From Paracoccaceae bacterium (lineage in GTDB: Bacteria > Pseudomonadota > Alphaproteobacteria > Rhodobacterales > Rhodobacteraceae): 45,662 nt of DNA. The position numbers and the translations under genes are program-made. Below the pieces are notes generated by a model. The model saw nothing but the letters and a program-made list of their open reading frames with translations, had not been told where the DNA came from and made no database searches. Below, piece by piece: positions 26,902 through 35,567 of this stretch (within the stretch, counting starts at the first letter, position 1; each line of letters opens with the position of its first letter). The stretch spans positions 1 to 45,662 of the forward strand of contig JABSSD010000046.1 in assembly GCA_013214575.1 (NCBI GenBank), read 5' to 3'.

Positions 26902-26988
26902 CGCTGGACCCGCCTTTATCGTCGTTTATTATTCATCCCAACACCAACACGGCGCATCACCGCCGGATCAGGGAGTTTTAGGTCTATT

Positions 26989-28161
26989 ATGTTTGCTGTT
27001 TTCAAGCCTGCCCGCAAGGTCGCACTCGCAGCGATTGTCGCCGTGTCCTCTTTTGCTTTGATTGCCTGCGACCCCATTGGTGGTGGCGGAGGTCCGACCA
27101 TCAATACCTCAAAGCCGGTTCCGGTGGCCCTGCTGGTGCCGCGTGGCTCCGGTCAGCCCGGTGATGAGGTGCTGGCCCAGAGCCTGGAAAACGCCGCCCG
27201 AATGGCGATGGCCGATCTGCAGGGCATTCAGATTGATCTGAAGGTTTACAGCACTGCTGGCAATGCGCAGACCGCCGCGGCGGCCGCAACCCAGGCGGTG
27301 AATGACGGCGCCCGCATTATTTTGGGGCCGCTCTACGCCGAGGCAGCAAATGCCGCTGGTGTGGCTGCGGCCAAACGCAATGTGAACGTACTGGCCTTTT
27401 CCAACAACACGGCAATTGCCGGCGGCAATGTGTTCATTCTGGGGGCCACCTTTGGCAATACCGCCCGCAGGCTCTCGGGCTACGCCGCCCGTCAGGGCAA
27501 CGGAAACATTCTGATTGTCAGTGGCGATGATGCCAGCGGTCAGGCCGGCCGCACAGCGATCCAGAGCGCCGCCGCGATCACCGGCGCCACGATTGTCGGC
27601 AGTGTCAGTTATGAGCTGTCGCAACAGGGGGTGATCAATTCGATCGGGACAATCCGTGATTCAGCCGCCAGTAACGGGGCCACATCGGTGTTTTTCACCG
27701 CCACCACAGCCGGCGCATTGCCGCTGTTGACGCAGCTGCTTCCCGAAGCCGGGCTAAACCCGGCGACCACCCAATACATGGGCCTGACCCGCTGGGATAT
27801 TCCGGCCCAGACCCTGGCTATGCCCGGGGTTCAGGGCGGCTGGTTTGCGCTGCCTGATCCTGCAAAAACCCAACAGTTCAACGCCCGTTATGCGGCCACT
27901 TACGGCGGCGCGCCACATCCGGTTGGCGGCCTGGCCTATGATGGTATCGCGGCCATCGGCGCGCTGGTCGGCGCTGGCAAATCAAACGCCCTGACCGGAG
28001 CCGCCCTGACCCAGAGCGCCGGTTTCCAGGGGGTCAACGGCATCTTCCGCCTGCGCCCCGATGGCACCAATGACCGCGGTCTGGCGGTCGCAACAATCCA
28101 AGACAAAAAGGTGGTCGTCATTGACCCAGCACCACGCAGCTTCTCCGGCGCCGGATCGTGA
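26989..28161 (+). CDS. penicillin-binding protein activator, LpoA-like lipoprotein
   Basis: 390 residues. A lipoprotein signal ends in the lipobox LIAC with C27, giving an outer-membrane or periplasmic anchor. The remainder is a type 1 periplasmic-binding fold: VPVALLVPRGSGQPGD, NAARMAMADLQGIQIDLKVY, ARIILGPLYAEAANAAG, VNVLAFSNNTAIAGGNVFILG and the C-terminal VGGLAYDGIAAIGALVGAG. It corresponds to the C-terminal half of LpoA, which activates PBP1A in enterobacteria; the N-terminal TPR part is absent. The divergent rsmI-yraN neighbours support the call. Whether it activates a PBP here is inference. Start ATG 26989; the 3' end overlaps glnD by about 41 bases. Confidence 0.85.
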   Translation: MFAVFKPARKVALAAIVAVSSFALIACDPIGGGGGPTINTSKPVPVALLVPRGSGQPGDEVLAQSLENAARMAMADLQGIQIDLKVYSTAGNAQTAAAAATQAVNDGARIILGPLYAEAANAAGVAAAKRNVNVLAFSNNTAIAGGNVFILGATFGNTARRLSGYAARQGNGNILIVSGDDASGQAGRTAIQSAAAITGATIVGSVSYELSQQGVINSIGTIRDSAASNGATSVFFTATTAGALPLLTQLLPEAGLNPATTQYMGLTRWDIPAQTLAMPGVQGGWFALPDPAKTQQFNARYAATYGGAPHPVGGLAYDGIAAIGALVGAGKSNALTGAALTQSAGFQGVNGIFRLRPDGTNDRGLAVATIQDKKVVVIDPAPRSFSGAGS

Positions 28162-30949
28162 TCCGGCGGCCGATGCCGTAACCCGCTACCCGCAGGCCTC
28201 AGGGCCTTTGGTCTGCGATCCACAGGCGATTTTCGACACATTGAGGATCCGCGCGCAGATCACCGACCTGGCGACCGGTCAGGACAATGCCTCGCTGCGG
28301 AGCGAAATCGTCTCGCTGTTGCGGGACGCCAATAAGGCTGGGCGCAAAGTGATTGCCGAGGGCTTCTCCAAGGCGCCGTTCGATTCGCGGCCAGCCACCC
28401 GGTCTTACACCTTTCTCACCGATGGGCTGGTCACATCAGCCCTGTTTGCGGCCAGTGAGCTGATGCATCCAGTGGCAAACCCGACGCGCGGTGAGCGCAT
28501 TGCGGTGCTGGCTGTGGGCGGCTATGGGCGCGGCGAAATGGCGCCCTCGTCGGATGTCGATCTGTTGTTCCTGACCCCTTACAAAATCACCGCCTGGGCC
28601 GAGAGCGTCATTGAATCGATGCTCTATATGCTCTGGGATTTAAAGCTGAAGGTCGGCCATGCCAGCCGCACCATCGCCGACTGCCTGCGTCTGGGCCGCG
28701 AAGATTTCACCATTCGCACCGCCATGCTGGAACATCGGTTTCTGGCCGGCGATGAACTGCTGGGTGATGAGCTGGATCAGCGGCTGAAGGCCGATCTGTT
28801 CCAGGGCACCGCCTATGAGTTCATCGAGGCCAAACTGAATGAGCGCGAGGCGCGCCATTTCAAGCAGGGCCAGCGCTATATGGTCGAGCCGAACGTCAAA
28901 GAGGGCAAAGGCGGCTTGCGCGATCTGCAGTCGATGTACTGGATCGCCAAATACCTGTACCAGGTGCATGACACCGCCGAATTGGTGCCGCTGGGCCTGT
29001 TTGAGCCGGAAGAATACGATCTGTTTGCCAAGGCCGAGAACTTTCTCTGGGCGGTACGCTCGCATCTGCATCTGCTAACCGGGCGGCCAACCGAGGTGCT
29101 GTCGTTTGATATGCAGGTCGAGGTCGCCGAGCGGATGGGCTATCAGGATATCGCCGGGCGCCGGGCGGTGGAAATCTTTATGCAGGATTATTTCCGTCAG
29201 GCCACCACGGTGGGTGATCTGACCCGCATCTTCCTGACCAAGCTGGAAGCCACCCACCAGAAGAGCGAACCGCTGCTGGAGCGGCTGTTCCGTCGTCGCC
29301 CGCGCACCAAACCGGGCTACAAGGTGGTCAACAACCGGCTCGACATTGTTGATCCCGACAGCTTTCTCATCGACCCGCTGAACCTGTTGCGATTGTTCGA
29401 GGAGGGCCTGCGCACCGGCATGCTGATCCACCCCGATGCGATGCGGCTGGTGACCGCCAACCTGCATCTGATCGACGACAGGTTTCGCAACACCCCCGAA
29501 GCGCAGCGTATTTTTCTCGACCTGCTGCTGAAACACGGCAACCCGGAACGGGCGCTGCGGCGGATGAACGAACTGGGAGTGCTGTCGGCCTTCCTGCCGG
29601 AATTTGCCCCCATCGTGGCGATGATGCAGTTCAACATGTATCATTCCTATACGGTGGACGAGCACACCATTCAGGTGATCTCCAACTTTGCCGCCATCGA
29701 GCGCGAGGAACTGGAGGACGAGCTGCCGCTCAGCTCCAAAATCCTGCGCAAGGGGTTGAACCGCAAGGTGCTGATGGTGGCGATGCTGCTGCATGACATT
29801 GGCAAGGGCCAGCCTATCGATCACTCGATTTTGGGCGCCCAAATCGCCCGCAAGGTGGCGCCGCGGCTGGGGCTGAACAAATCCGACAGCGAGACAGTGG
29901 AATGGCTGGTGCGCTATCACCTGCTGATGTCGGATATGGCGCAGAAACGCGATATTGCCGATCCGCGCACGGTGCGGGATTTTGCCAAGGCGGTGCAGAC
30001 CGTCAAACGGCTCGACCTGCTGACGGTGCTGACCGTCTGTGACATTCGCGGTGTTGGCCCCGACATCTGGAACAACTGGAAAGCCGCCCTGTTGCGGGCC
30101 CTGTACAAACAGACCCGCGAAGCGCTGGAAAACGGCATGGAGGCGCTGAACCGTGAACACCGCGGTGCCGGGGCCAAAAAGAACCTGCGTGCCGCCCTGC
30201 CGGCCTGGCCCAAGGCCTGGCTCAAGAAAGAGACCGCCCGCCATTATCCGCCCTATTGGCAGGGGCTCCATGTCACCGGACATGTGGATTTTGCGGAAAT
30301 GCTGCGAGAGCTTGAGGCTAGCGAAGATCCCACCGGGATTGTCATCCGCCTGTTCCCCGATGAAGACCGCGATGCCACCCGCGCCTGCTTTGTCATGCCC
30401 GACCACCCCGGCATTTTCTCCCGCGTGGCCGGCGCTCTGGCACTGGTGGGCGCCAATGTGGTCGATGCCCGCTCATACACCACCAAAGACGGCTATGTCA
30501 CCGATGCCTTCTGGATCCAGGATGCTGATGGCAGCCCGTTTGAGGCGGCCCGCCTGCCGCGCCTGAGCCAGATGATCCGCAAGACCCTGAACGGCGAGGT
30601 GGTGGCGCGGGATGCGTTGAAAGCGCGCGACAAGATCAAGAAACGCGAGCGGGCCTTCAAGGTGCCGACCCATATCACCTTCGACAACGAAGGCTCGGAA
30701 ATCTACACCATCATCGAGGTCGACACCCGCGACCGCCCCGGGTTGCTGTTTGACCTGGCCCGCACCCTGGCCGCGTCAAACGTCTATGTTGCCAATGCGG
30801 TAATCGCCACCTATGGCGAACAGGTGGTGGATACATTCTACGTCAAAGACATGTTCGGGCTGAAATATCACGCCAAGTCAAAGCAGGATTTCCTGGAGAA
30901 CAAACTGCGCACGGCAATCACCGAAGGCGCCAAGCGGGCCCAATCATGA
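28121..30949 (+). CDS. glnD: bifunctional [protein-PII] uridylyltransferase / uridylyl-removing enzyme
   Basis: About 942 residues. GlnD senses glutamine and modifies PII proteins. Domains in order: nucleotidyltransferase with GGYGRGEMAPSSDVDLLFL (about 133-151); PII-UR region; HD hydrolase domain with LLHDIGKG (H558-D559); ACT domain 1 (about 748-830, CFVMPDHPGIFSRVAGAL) and ACT 2 (about 860-940, IIEVDTRDRPGLLFDLARTL), which bind glutamine. The TTG at 28121 is the chosen start because AAGGTGG ends six bases before it and it limits the overlap with the lipoprotein gene; an upstream ATG at 28061 is less likely. The stop overlaps murJ by four bases. Confidence 0.95.
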   Translation: MTQHHAASPAPDRDPAADAVTRYPQASGPLVCDPQAIFDTLRIRAQITDLATGQDNASLRSEIVSLLRDANKAGRKVIAEGFSKAPFDSRPATRSYTFLTDGLVTSALFAASELMHPVANPTRGERIAVLAVGGYGRGEMAPSSDVDLLFLTPYKITAWAESVIESMLYMLWDLKLKVGHASRTIADCLRLGREDFTIRTAMLEHRFLAGDELLGDELDQRLKADLFQGTAYEFIEAKLNEREARHFKQGQRYMVEPNVKEGKGGLRDLQSMYWIAKYLYQVHDTAELVPLGLFEPEEYDLFAKAENFLWAVRSHLHLLTGRPTEVLSFDMQVEVAERMGYQDIAGRRAVEIFMQDYFRQATTVGDLTRIFLTKLEATHQKSEPLLERLFRRRPRTKPGYKVVNNRLDIVDPDSFLIDPLNLLRLFEEGLRTGMLIHPDAMRLVTANLHLIDDRFRNTPEAQRIFLDLLLKHGNPERALRRMNELGVLSAFLPEFAPIVAMMQFNMYHSYTVDEHTIQVISNFAAIEREELEDELPLSSKILRKGLNRKVLMVAMLLHDIGKGQPIDHSILGAQIARKVAPRLGLNKSDSETVEWLVRYHLLMSDMAQKRDIADPRTVRDFAKAVQTVKRLDLLTVLTVCDIRGVGPDIWNNWKAALLRALYKQTREALENGMEALNREHRGAGAKKNLRAALPAWPKAWLKKETARHYPPYWQGLHVTGHVDFAEMLRELEASEDPTGIVIRLFPDEDRDATRACFVMPDHPGIFSRVAGALALVGANVVDARSYTTKDGYVTDAFWIQDADGSPFEAARLPRLSQMIRKTLNGEVVARDALKARDKIKKRERAFKVPTHITFDNEGSEIYTIIEVDTRDRPGLLFDLARTLAASNVYVANAVIATYGEQVVDTFYVKDMFGLKYHAKSKQDFLENKLRTAITEGAKRAQS

Positions 30950-32496
30950 AACCCATTAGATTGTTATCCGGCTTCCTGACCGTTGGCTTCTGGACCCTCG
31001 CCAGCCGGGTGCTGGGCTTTGCCCGCGAGATCCTGCTGACTGCCTATGTCGGCCCCGGCCCGGTGATGGATGCCTTTGTGGCGGCGTTTCGTCTGCCCAA
31101 CATGTTCCGCCGGTTCTTTGCCGAAGGCGCGTTCAACGCCGCCTTTGTGCCGATGTTCGCCAAAAAGCTAGAGCAGGGCGAGGATGCGCAGGGATTTGCC
31201 CAAGGAGCCTTCAATCTGCTGCTGGTGGCGGTTCTGCTGCTGGTGGGGCTGGGCATGATTTTCATGCCGGGTCTGGTCTGGGCCACCGCCAATGGCTTTG
31301 CTGGGGATGCGCGGTTCGACATGACCGTTGGCTTTGGCTACATCGTGTTCCCCTATATTCTGTTCATGTCGCTGGCGGCGCTGTTTTCCGGGGTGCTGAA
31401 TGCCACCGGCCGCTTTGCCGCAGCCGCTGCGGCGCCGGTGCTGCTGAATATCTTTGCCTGCGCCGCCATGGTGGCGGGGGCCGTGGTGGGCGGCGAGGTG
31501 ATCAACTGGCTGATCTGGACCATTCCGGTGGCCGGTGTGGCCCAGTTGGCGCTGGTCTGGGCTGCGGCGGGTCGCGCCGGTATTCGCCTGCGTCCCGGTC
31601 GCCCCCGCCTGACCCGCGAGATGCGCAATCTGGTGCGGGTGGCGGTGCCTGCGGCGCTGGCCATGGGGGTCACCCAGATCAATCTGGTGGTTGGCCAACT
31701 GGTGGCCTCGGATATTGAGAACGCGGTGAGCTGGCTGTTTGTCGCCGACCGGCTGTATCAGCTGCCGCTGGGGGTTGTGGGCATTGCCGTCGGCATCGTG
31801 CTGCTGCCGGACCTGTCGCGCCGCTTGCGGGCCGGCGACGAAACTGGCGCACGGGATGCGCTGTCGCGCGCCGGAGAGTTTTCGCTGATGCTGACCATCC
31901 CCTCAACGGTGGCCTTCATTGTGATGCCATTGCCGCTGGTCTCGGTGCTGTATGAACGCGGCGCAACCGGCCCCGAGGATGTCGCCGCCATTGCCCTGGC
32001 GGTGGCGGTCTATGGCGTTGGCCTGCCCTCGTTTGTGCTGCACAAACTGCTGCAGCCGCTGTATTTCGCCCGCGAGGACACCCGGTCGCCGTTCCGCTAT
32101 GCGCTGGTGGCGATGGTGGTGAACGCAGGCCTGGCCTTTGGCCTGAAACCGCTGGTCGGCTGGATCGCCCCGGCCATCGCCGCCTCGGTGGCCGGCTGGG
32201 TGATGGTGACGCTGCTGGCGTATGGCACCCGCAGCATGGGCGAGGTTGCGCGGTTTGATGACAGGTTCCGCCGTCGGGCCTGGCGGATCGTGGCGGCCTC
32301 GGTGGTGATGGGCGCCGTGCTGCTTGCCGCGGTTACGGCTTTTGACTGGGCCTTTGCCCTGCCCGGCTGGCGCTATCTGGCGCTGTTTGCACTGATCGTG
32401 CTGGGCGCGGTCAGTTACTTTGGCGCCGGCCAGATACTGGGCGCCTTTCGGCTGGGTGAATTCAAACGCGCCATGCGCCGGGGCGGGCAAACATGA
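30946..32496 (+). CDS. murJ: lipid II flippase MurJ
   Basis: 516 residues, about 14 membrane segments, MATE/MOP-like fold. It flips lipid II across the inner membrane for peptidoglycan synthesis. Landmarks include the N-terminal SRVLGFAREILLTAYVGPGPVMDAFVAAFRLPNMFRRFFAEGAFNAAFVP region with the functionally important Arg and Glu-Gly residues, and later LYFAREDTRSPFRYALVAMVVN. It is coupled to glnD through ATGA at 30946-30949. Confidence 0.97.
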   Translation: MKPIRLLSGFLTVGFWTLASRVLGFAREILLTAYVGPGPVMDAFVAAFRLPNMFRRFFAEGAFNAAFVPMFAKKLEQGEDAQGFAQGAFNLLLVAVLLLVGLGMIFMPGLVWATANGFAGDARFDMTVGFGYIVFPYILFMSLAALFSGVLNATGRFAAAAAAPVLLNIFACAAMVAGAVVGGEVINWLIWTIPVAGVAQLALVWAAAGRAGIRLRPGRPRLTREMRNLVRVAVPAALAMGVTQINLVVGQLVASDIENAVSWLFVADRLYQLPLGVVGIAVGIVLLPDLSRRLRAGDETGARDALSRAGEFSLMLTIPSTVAFIVMPLPLVSVLYERGATGPEDVAAIALAVAVYGVGLPSFVLHKLLQPLYFAREDTRSPFRYALVAMVVNAGLAFGLKPLVGWIAPAIAASVAGWVMVTLLAYGTRSMGEVARFDDRFRRRAWRIVAASVVMGAVLLAAVTAFDWAFALPGWRYLALFALIVLGAVSYFGAGQILGAFRLGEFKRAMRRGGQT

Positions 32497-32553
32497 GCCC
32501 TCTTAGCGGTCCCCCCGGACCGGTTCTGTTCACCCCCACTAGGGTCCGCCACC

Positions 32554-32626
32554 GCGCCGCGCGTCAGCGCGGCGCCACGCCCAACCCCTGAGGGCTCATC
32601 TGTGATGAGCCGTCAGGGGACGGGAG
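32554..32626. repeat. dispersed palindromic repeat, copy B
   Basis: It consists of a hairpin GCGCCGCGC/GCGCGGCGC (32554-32562 with 32567-32575), GGCGCCACGCCCAA (32571-32584), a stem CCCCTGA/TCAGGGG extended by GGCTCATC/GATGAGCC (32585-32619), the apex CTCATCTGTGATG (32595-32607) and the tail CGGGAG (32621-32626). The fixed blocks equal copy A at 4714-4781, but the lower stem sequence is different and still pairs. A smaller GGTCC/GGACC hairpin (32508-32521) lies between the murJ stop and this copy. Confidence 0.75.
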
Positions 32627-32678
32627 CACTTGGGCCCGAGATTACTTAGGTCCGGCCGACCCCTTGGTGGCGCCTCGG

Positions 32679-33365
32679 TCAATCCCGGTGGATCTTGCCG
32701 CGCATCCGCGCCCAACCGCCGGGGGCCAGAAAGAACGACAGGCCAAAGCCGGTGGCAAAGCCTGCCAGGTCCGCGACCCAGTCTTTTTGCCCTCCCAAAA
32801 CCAGGCCAAACAGCAACTGTATGCCCATCAGAAACGCAATCAGCGTAAAGGCGCGGCTTTGCTGGGCCCCAACCAGCGCCAGCGACCGCCACAGGATATA
32901 GGTGAAGGCACCGATCAGCCCGTAGACCGCCGGAAAGCCGCCAAAAAGCGGAAATTGCGAGTTCACCAGCAGGGCATATCCCAGCCCGCCGCCGATGCCC
33001 GACAGCAGGAAGATCACCACCATCGCCAGATCGCCAAATACCTCGCCCACCATCTTGCCCATCGCCAGCACAAAGACGCAGACAAACAACGCCTGGGTAA
33101 AGGCGCCATGCACAAATGCGTAAGAGATGAAGCGGATCAGATGTTCGGTCGGCCAGTGCCCAGTCTCCCACATCCACCAGAAAATCTCGCTGGAGAAACC
33201 ATAGACCTGCAGCGCCTCAAGCCGCCAGCCCACCGCACCGGGACCACCAATGAGACCCCGGGTGCCCAGCGAGAAGGCCGCCTCGATCCCCATGATGATC
33301 AGAACCAGCGCCACCACCGCCGGTGGCAGAGGATTGACCGGAGGCGGATTGGGATTGCTGCTCAT
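32679..33365 (-). CDS. rhomboid-family membrane protein, predicted catalytically inactive
   Basis: 228 residues with about six membrane segments and the rhomboid layout: WRLEALQVYGF, LIRFISYAFVHGAFTQALF, a gated TM4 region and a final DWVADLAGFATGFGLSFF. The catalytic positions are changed. The GxSG box reads GGFPAVYGLIG (residues 142-152), with Phe144 where the serine should be and Pro145 after it; the histidine of the last helix is Asp199 (VADLAG instead of AHxxG). The supporting His and Asn of TM2 correspond to Gln91 and Val95. It should therefore be a pseudoprotease, perhaps binding rather than cutting membrane proteins. AAGGAG (33373-33378) precedes the ATG. It is divergent from trpS. 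Confidence 0.85.
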   Translation of the reverse strand: MSSNPNPPPVNPLPPAVVALVLIIMGIEAAFSLGTRGLIGGPGAVGWRLEALQVYGFSSEIFWWMWETGHWPTEHLIRFISYAFVHGAFTQALFVCVFVLAMGKMVGEVFGDLAMVVIFLLSGIGGGLGYALLVNSQFPLFGGFPAVYGLIGAFTYILWRSLALVGAQQSRAFTLIAFLMGIQLLFGLVLGGQKDWVADLAGFATGFGLSFFLAPGGWARMRGKIHRD

Positions 33366-33488
33366 ATGATAACTCCTTAGCCACTATTGGCTGTGTTTGA
33401 CCCTCTCAGGCCTTAGCACCTGTTGACGATGGCCGATCCCATGGGTAAGCCACCGGGGATCGTAATTCCAGACGGGAGTTCTCGCCAG

Positions 33489-34517
33489 ATGAGCGAAACC
33501 AGTTTCACCCCGCGTGTGTTCTCGGGCATTCAGCCGTCCGGCAACCTGCACCTGGGCAACTACTTGGGCGCAATCAAGCGCTTTGTCGATATGCAGGGCT
33601 CGGATTTCGAGACCGTTTATTGCATGGTGGACATGCATGCGATCACCGTCTGGCAAAACCCCCAGGACCTGATGAGATCCACCCGCGAGCTCTGCGCCGG
33701 GTTCATTGCCAGTGGCATCGACCCCGAGCAATCGATCCTGATCAATCAGAGCCAGGTGCCCGAACACGCCCAGCTGGCCTGGATCTTCAACTGCGTCGCC
33801 CGCATGGGCTGGATGCAGCGGATGACCCAGTTCAAGGATAAGGCCGGTAAAAATGCGCAGGCCGCCTCGCTGGGGCTGTTTGCCTATCCGGCGCTGATGG
33901 CAGCCGACATTCTGATCTACCACGCCACCCATGTGCCGGTGGGCGACGATCAGAAACAGCATCTGGAACTGACCCGCGACATCGCTGCCAAATTCAACCA
34001 TGACTACGGTGTTGATTTTTTCCCGATGACCGAACCGGTGATCGAGGGCGCTGCCACACGGGTGATGAGCCTGCGGGACGGCTCCAAGAAAATGTCCAAG
34101 TCGGATGCTTCGGATGCCAGCCGCATCAACATGACCGATGATGCCGACACCCTGGCCAAAAAGATCCGCAAGGCGAAAACCGACCCGGATGCGCTGCCCA
34201 GCGAGGCCAAGGGTCTGGAGGGTCGCCCCGAGGCGCGCAACCTGATCAATATCTACGCCGCGCTGAATGACCAAAGCGTCGACGCGGTGCTGGCTGAGGT
34301 TGGCGGCAAACAGTTTGGCGCGTTCAAACCACTGCTGGCTGATCTGGCTGTTGCCAAGCTGGCGCCGATTGCGGCTGAAATGGCAAGATTGATGAATGAT
34401 CAAACAGAGATTGACCGCATCCTTGCTCGTGGTGCAGAACGGGCGCGAGCAATCACTGCGCCGATTCTGCGCAAGACATATGACATTGTGGGTATGGTTG
34501 CACCAACCACATTGTAA
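33489..34517 (+). CDS. trpS: tryptophan-tRNA ligase
   Basis: 342 residues, a class I aminoacyl-tRNA synthetase of normal length. The HIGH-equivalent is [10 protein letters not shown] (about residues 18-27) and the KMSKS loop is KKMSKSD (about 200-206). FSGIQPSG opens the Rossmann fold, and CMVDMHAIT and [17 protein letters not shown] are family-specific. Start ATG 33489 is preferred, with GGGAG ten bases upstream, over an open frame back to 33423. The cold-shock gene follows 58 bases after the stop. Confidence 0.96.
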   Translation: MSETSFTPRVFSGIQPSGNLHLGNYLGAIKRFVDMQGSDFETVYCMVDMHAITVWQNPQDLMRSTRELCAGFIASGIDPEQSILINQSQVPEHAQLAWIFNCVARMGWMQRMTQFKDKAGKNAQAASLGLFAYPALMAADILIYHATHVPVGDDQKQHLELTRDIAAKFNHDYGVDFFPMTEPVIEGAATRVMSLRDGSKKMSKSDASDASRINMTDDADTLAKKIRKAKTDPDALPSEAKGLEGRPEARNLINIYAALNDQSVDAVLAEVGGKQFGAFKPLLADLAVAKLAPIAAEMARLMNDQTEIDRILARGAERARAITAPILRKTYDIVGMVAPTTL

Positions 34518-34575
34518 TAACTGAACGACAACAAGCCCTTACACGTTGTTTGGGCGATATACTGGAGATAATCGG

Positions 34576-34782
34576 ATGGCCAACGGCACCGTAAAATGGT
34601 TTAACGCAACTAAAGGTTTTGGCTTTATTGAGCCCGAAGCTGGCGGAAAAGACGTATTTGTACACATTTCTGCTGTTGAGCGTTCGGGCCTGAACGGCCT
34701 CAACGACAACCAGAAAGTTTCTTACGAGCTGGAAACTGGCCGTGACGGCAAAGAATCTGCTGGTTCGCTGAAACTGCTGTAA
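34576..34782 (+). CDS. cold-shock domain protein, CspA family
   Basis: 68 residues, one OB-fold cold-shock domain. RNP1 is KGFGFI and RNP2 is VFVHI; the start MANGTVKWFNATKGF is typical. It binds single-stranded RNA or DNA and acts as an RNA chaperone. GGAG precedes ATG 34576. The leader from the trpS stop is at most 58 bases if the promoter lies in the gap, much shorter than the structured 5' leaders of enterobacterial cspA; no promoter hexamers are convincing. An excellent terminator follows. Confidence 0.96.
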   Translation: MANGTVKWFNATKGFGFIEPEAGGKDVFVHISAVERSGLNGLNDNQKVSYELETGRDGKESAGSLKLL

Positions 34783-34817
34783 GGCAGATTTTGCGGCTTT
34801 GGCTGCAAACAATAATC

Positions 34818-34849
34818 AAGGCCGCTCTTTTCCAAGAGCGGCCTTTTTT
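34818..34849 (+). terminator. intrinsic terminator of the cold-shock gene
   Basis: AAGGCCGCTCTT (34818-34829) pairs with AAGAGCGGCCTT (34834-34845) around TTCC. The last two T of the stem plus TTTT make a six-T run. Confidence 0.95.
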
Positions 34850-34918
34850 CGTTTTGCGTGACAGACACGCGGGGCTCCCGCCCACTTGGGCAGCCTCGCA
34901 GAGGCCACCAAAGTGGTT

Positions 34919-34955
34919 GGGCATGGCAGCGCGCCGGAGGCGCGCTGCCATGCCC
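34919..34955. terminator. 17-bp perfect hairpin after the TetR gene
   Basis: The arms at 34919-34935 and 34939-34955 are perfectly complementary over 17 bases with a three-base spacer. It begins 12 bases past the stop of the minus-strand regulator gene. A smaller CCAC/GTGG hairpin lies at 34906-34917. There is no T run, so the role as terminator is inferred from position; a palindromic genomic repeat is the alternative. Confidence 0.6.
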
Positions 34956-34966
34956 TCTGGCTCCTG

Positions 34967-35563
34967 TCAGAACCCCTTAATTCCGTTTAGCGTCAAATTG
35001 GCCACTGTACTGGCATAGGCCTCACGCGCCTGAGATCCGGCGCCTGAGTTCCACATGTAATACCAGTTCAGCATGCCAAACACCGACATGGTGGCCGCGC
35101 GCAATTTAGCTGCGTCATCGACAAACACCTGCGGCGCGGCACGGCTGAGGGTGTCGCTCAGGAACTGAACCAACTGGCGCTGATGGCCTCTGAGCAGGTT
35201 CTGCTGATCCTTGGGCAGCGCCGACATCGAGCTGATCTGCACCTGATGTTCGTGATCCGCCCCCTGATAGGCCTGCAAGATCCCGGCCACGATCCGGTGC
35301 AATTGCTGATCCGGCGCCAGATCCTGCAGATCCAGCCCACAGACCCGGTCGCGCAGGTCGCGCAAATAGCAATCCAGAATGTCGAACAGGATGGCATCCT
35401 TGCTGTCATAATAGTGATATATATTGGCCTTTGAGATGCCACATTCGCGGGCCAGTTGCGACATCGAGGCCCGGTCAAACCCCTGTTCCGCAAACACTTT
35501 GGCTGCGGATTTCAGGATTTGGCTGCGCTTCTGATCGTGGTCTTTGGCTATGGTGCGGGCCAT
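34967..35563 (-). CDS. paaR: TetR/AcrR-family regulator of phenylacetate genes, PaaR-like
   Basis: 198 residues. An N-terminal TetR helix-turn-helix (about 12-55: SQILKSAAKVFAEQGFDRAS, MSQLARECGISKANIYHYYDSKDAI) is followed by an all-helical ligand domain. The start at ATG 35563 lies five bases after the paaK stop, and its ribosome site is inside the paaK end, so it is co-translated with paaG-paaI-paaK. The open frame runs further up to 35662 but that part overlaps paaK. Position suggests a repressor responding to phenylacetyl-CoA, with the palindrome at 38168-38181 as likely operator. The name is inferred from context. Confidence 0.85.
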   Translation of the reverse strand: MARTIAKDHDQKRSQILKSAAKVFAEQGFDRASMSQLARECGISKANIYHYYDSKDAILFDILDCYLRDLRDRVCGLDLQDLAPDQQLHRIVAGILQAYQGADHEHQVQISSMSALPKDQQNLLRGHQRQLVQFLSDTLSRAAPQVFVDDAAKLRAATMSVFGMLNWYYMWNSGAGSQAREAYASTVANLTLNGIKGF

Positions 35564-35567
35564 TGCG

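Noticed and set aside
26557-26988. Extended N-terminus of the LpoA-like gene
   Set aside because: It overlaps rsmI on the other strand, whereas the lipoprotein signal begins at ATG 26989.
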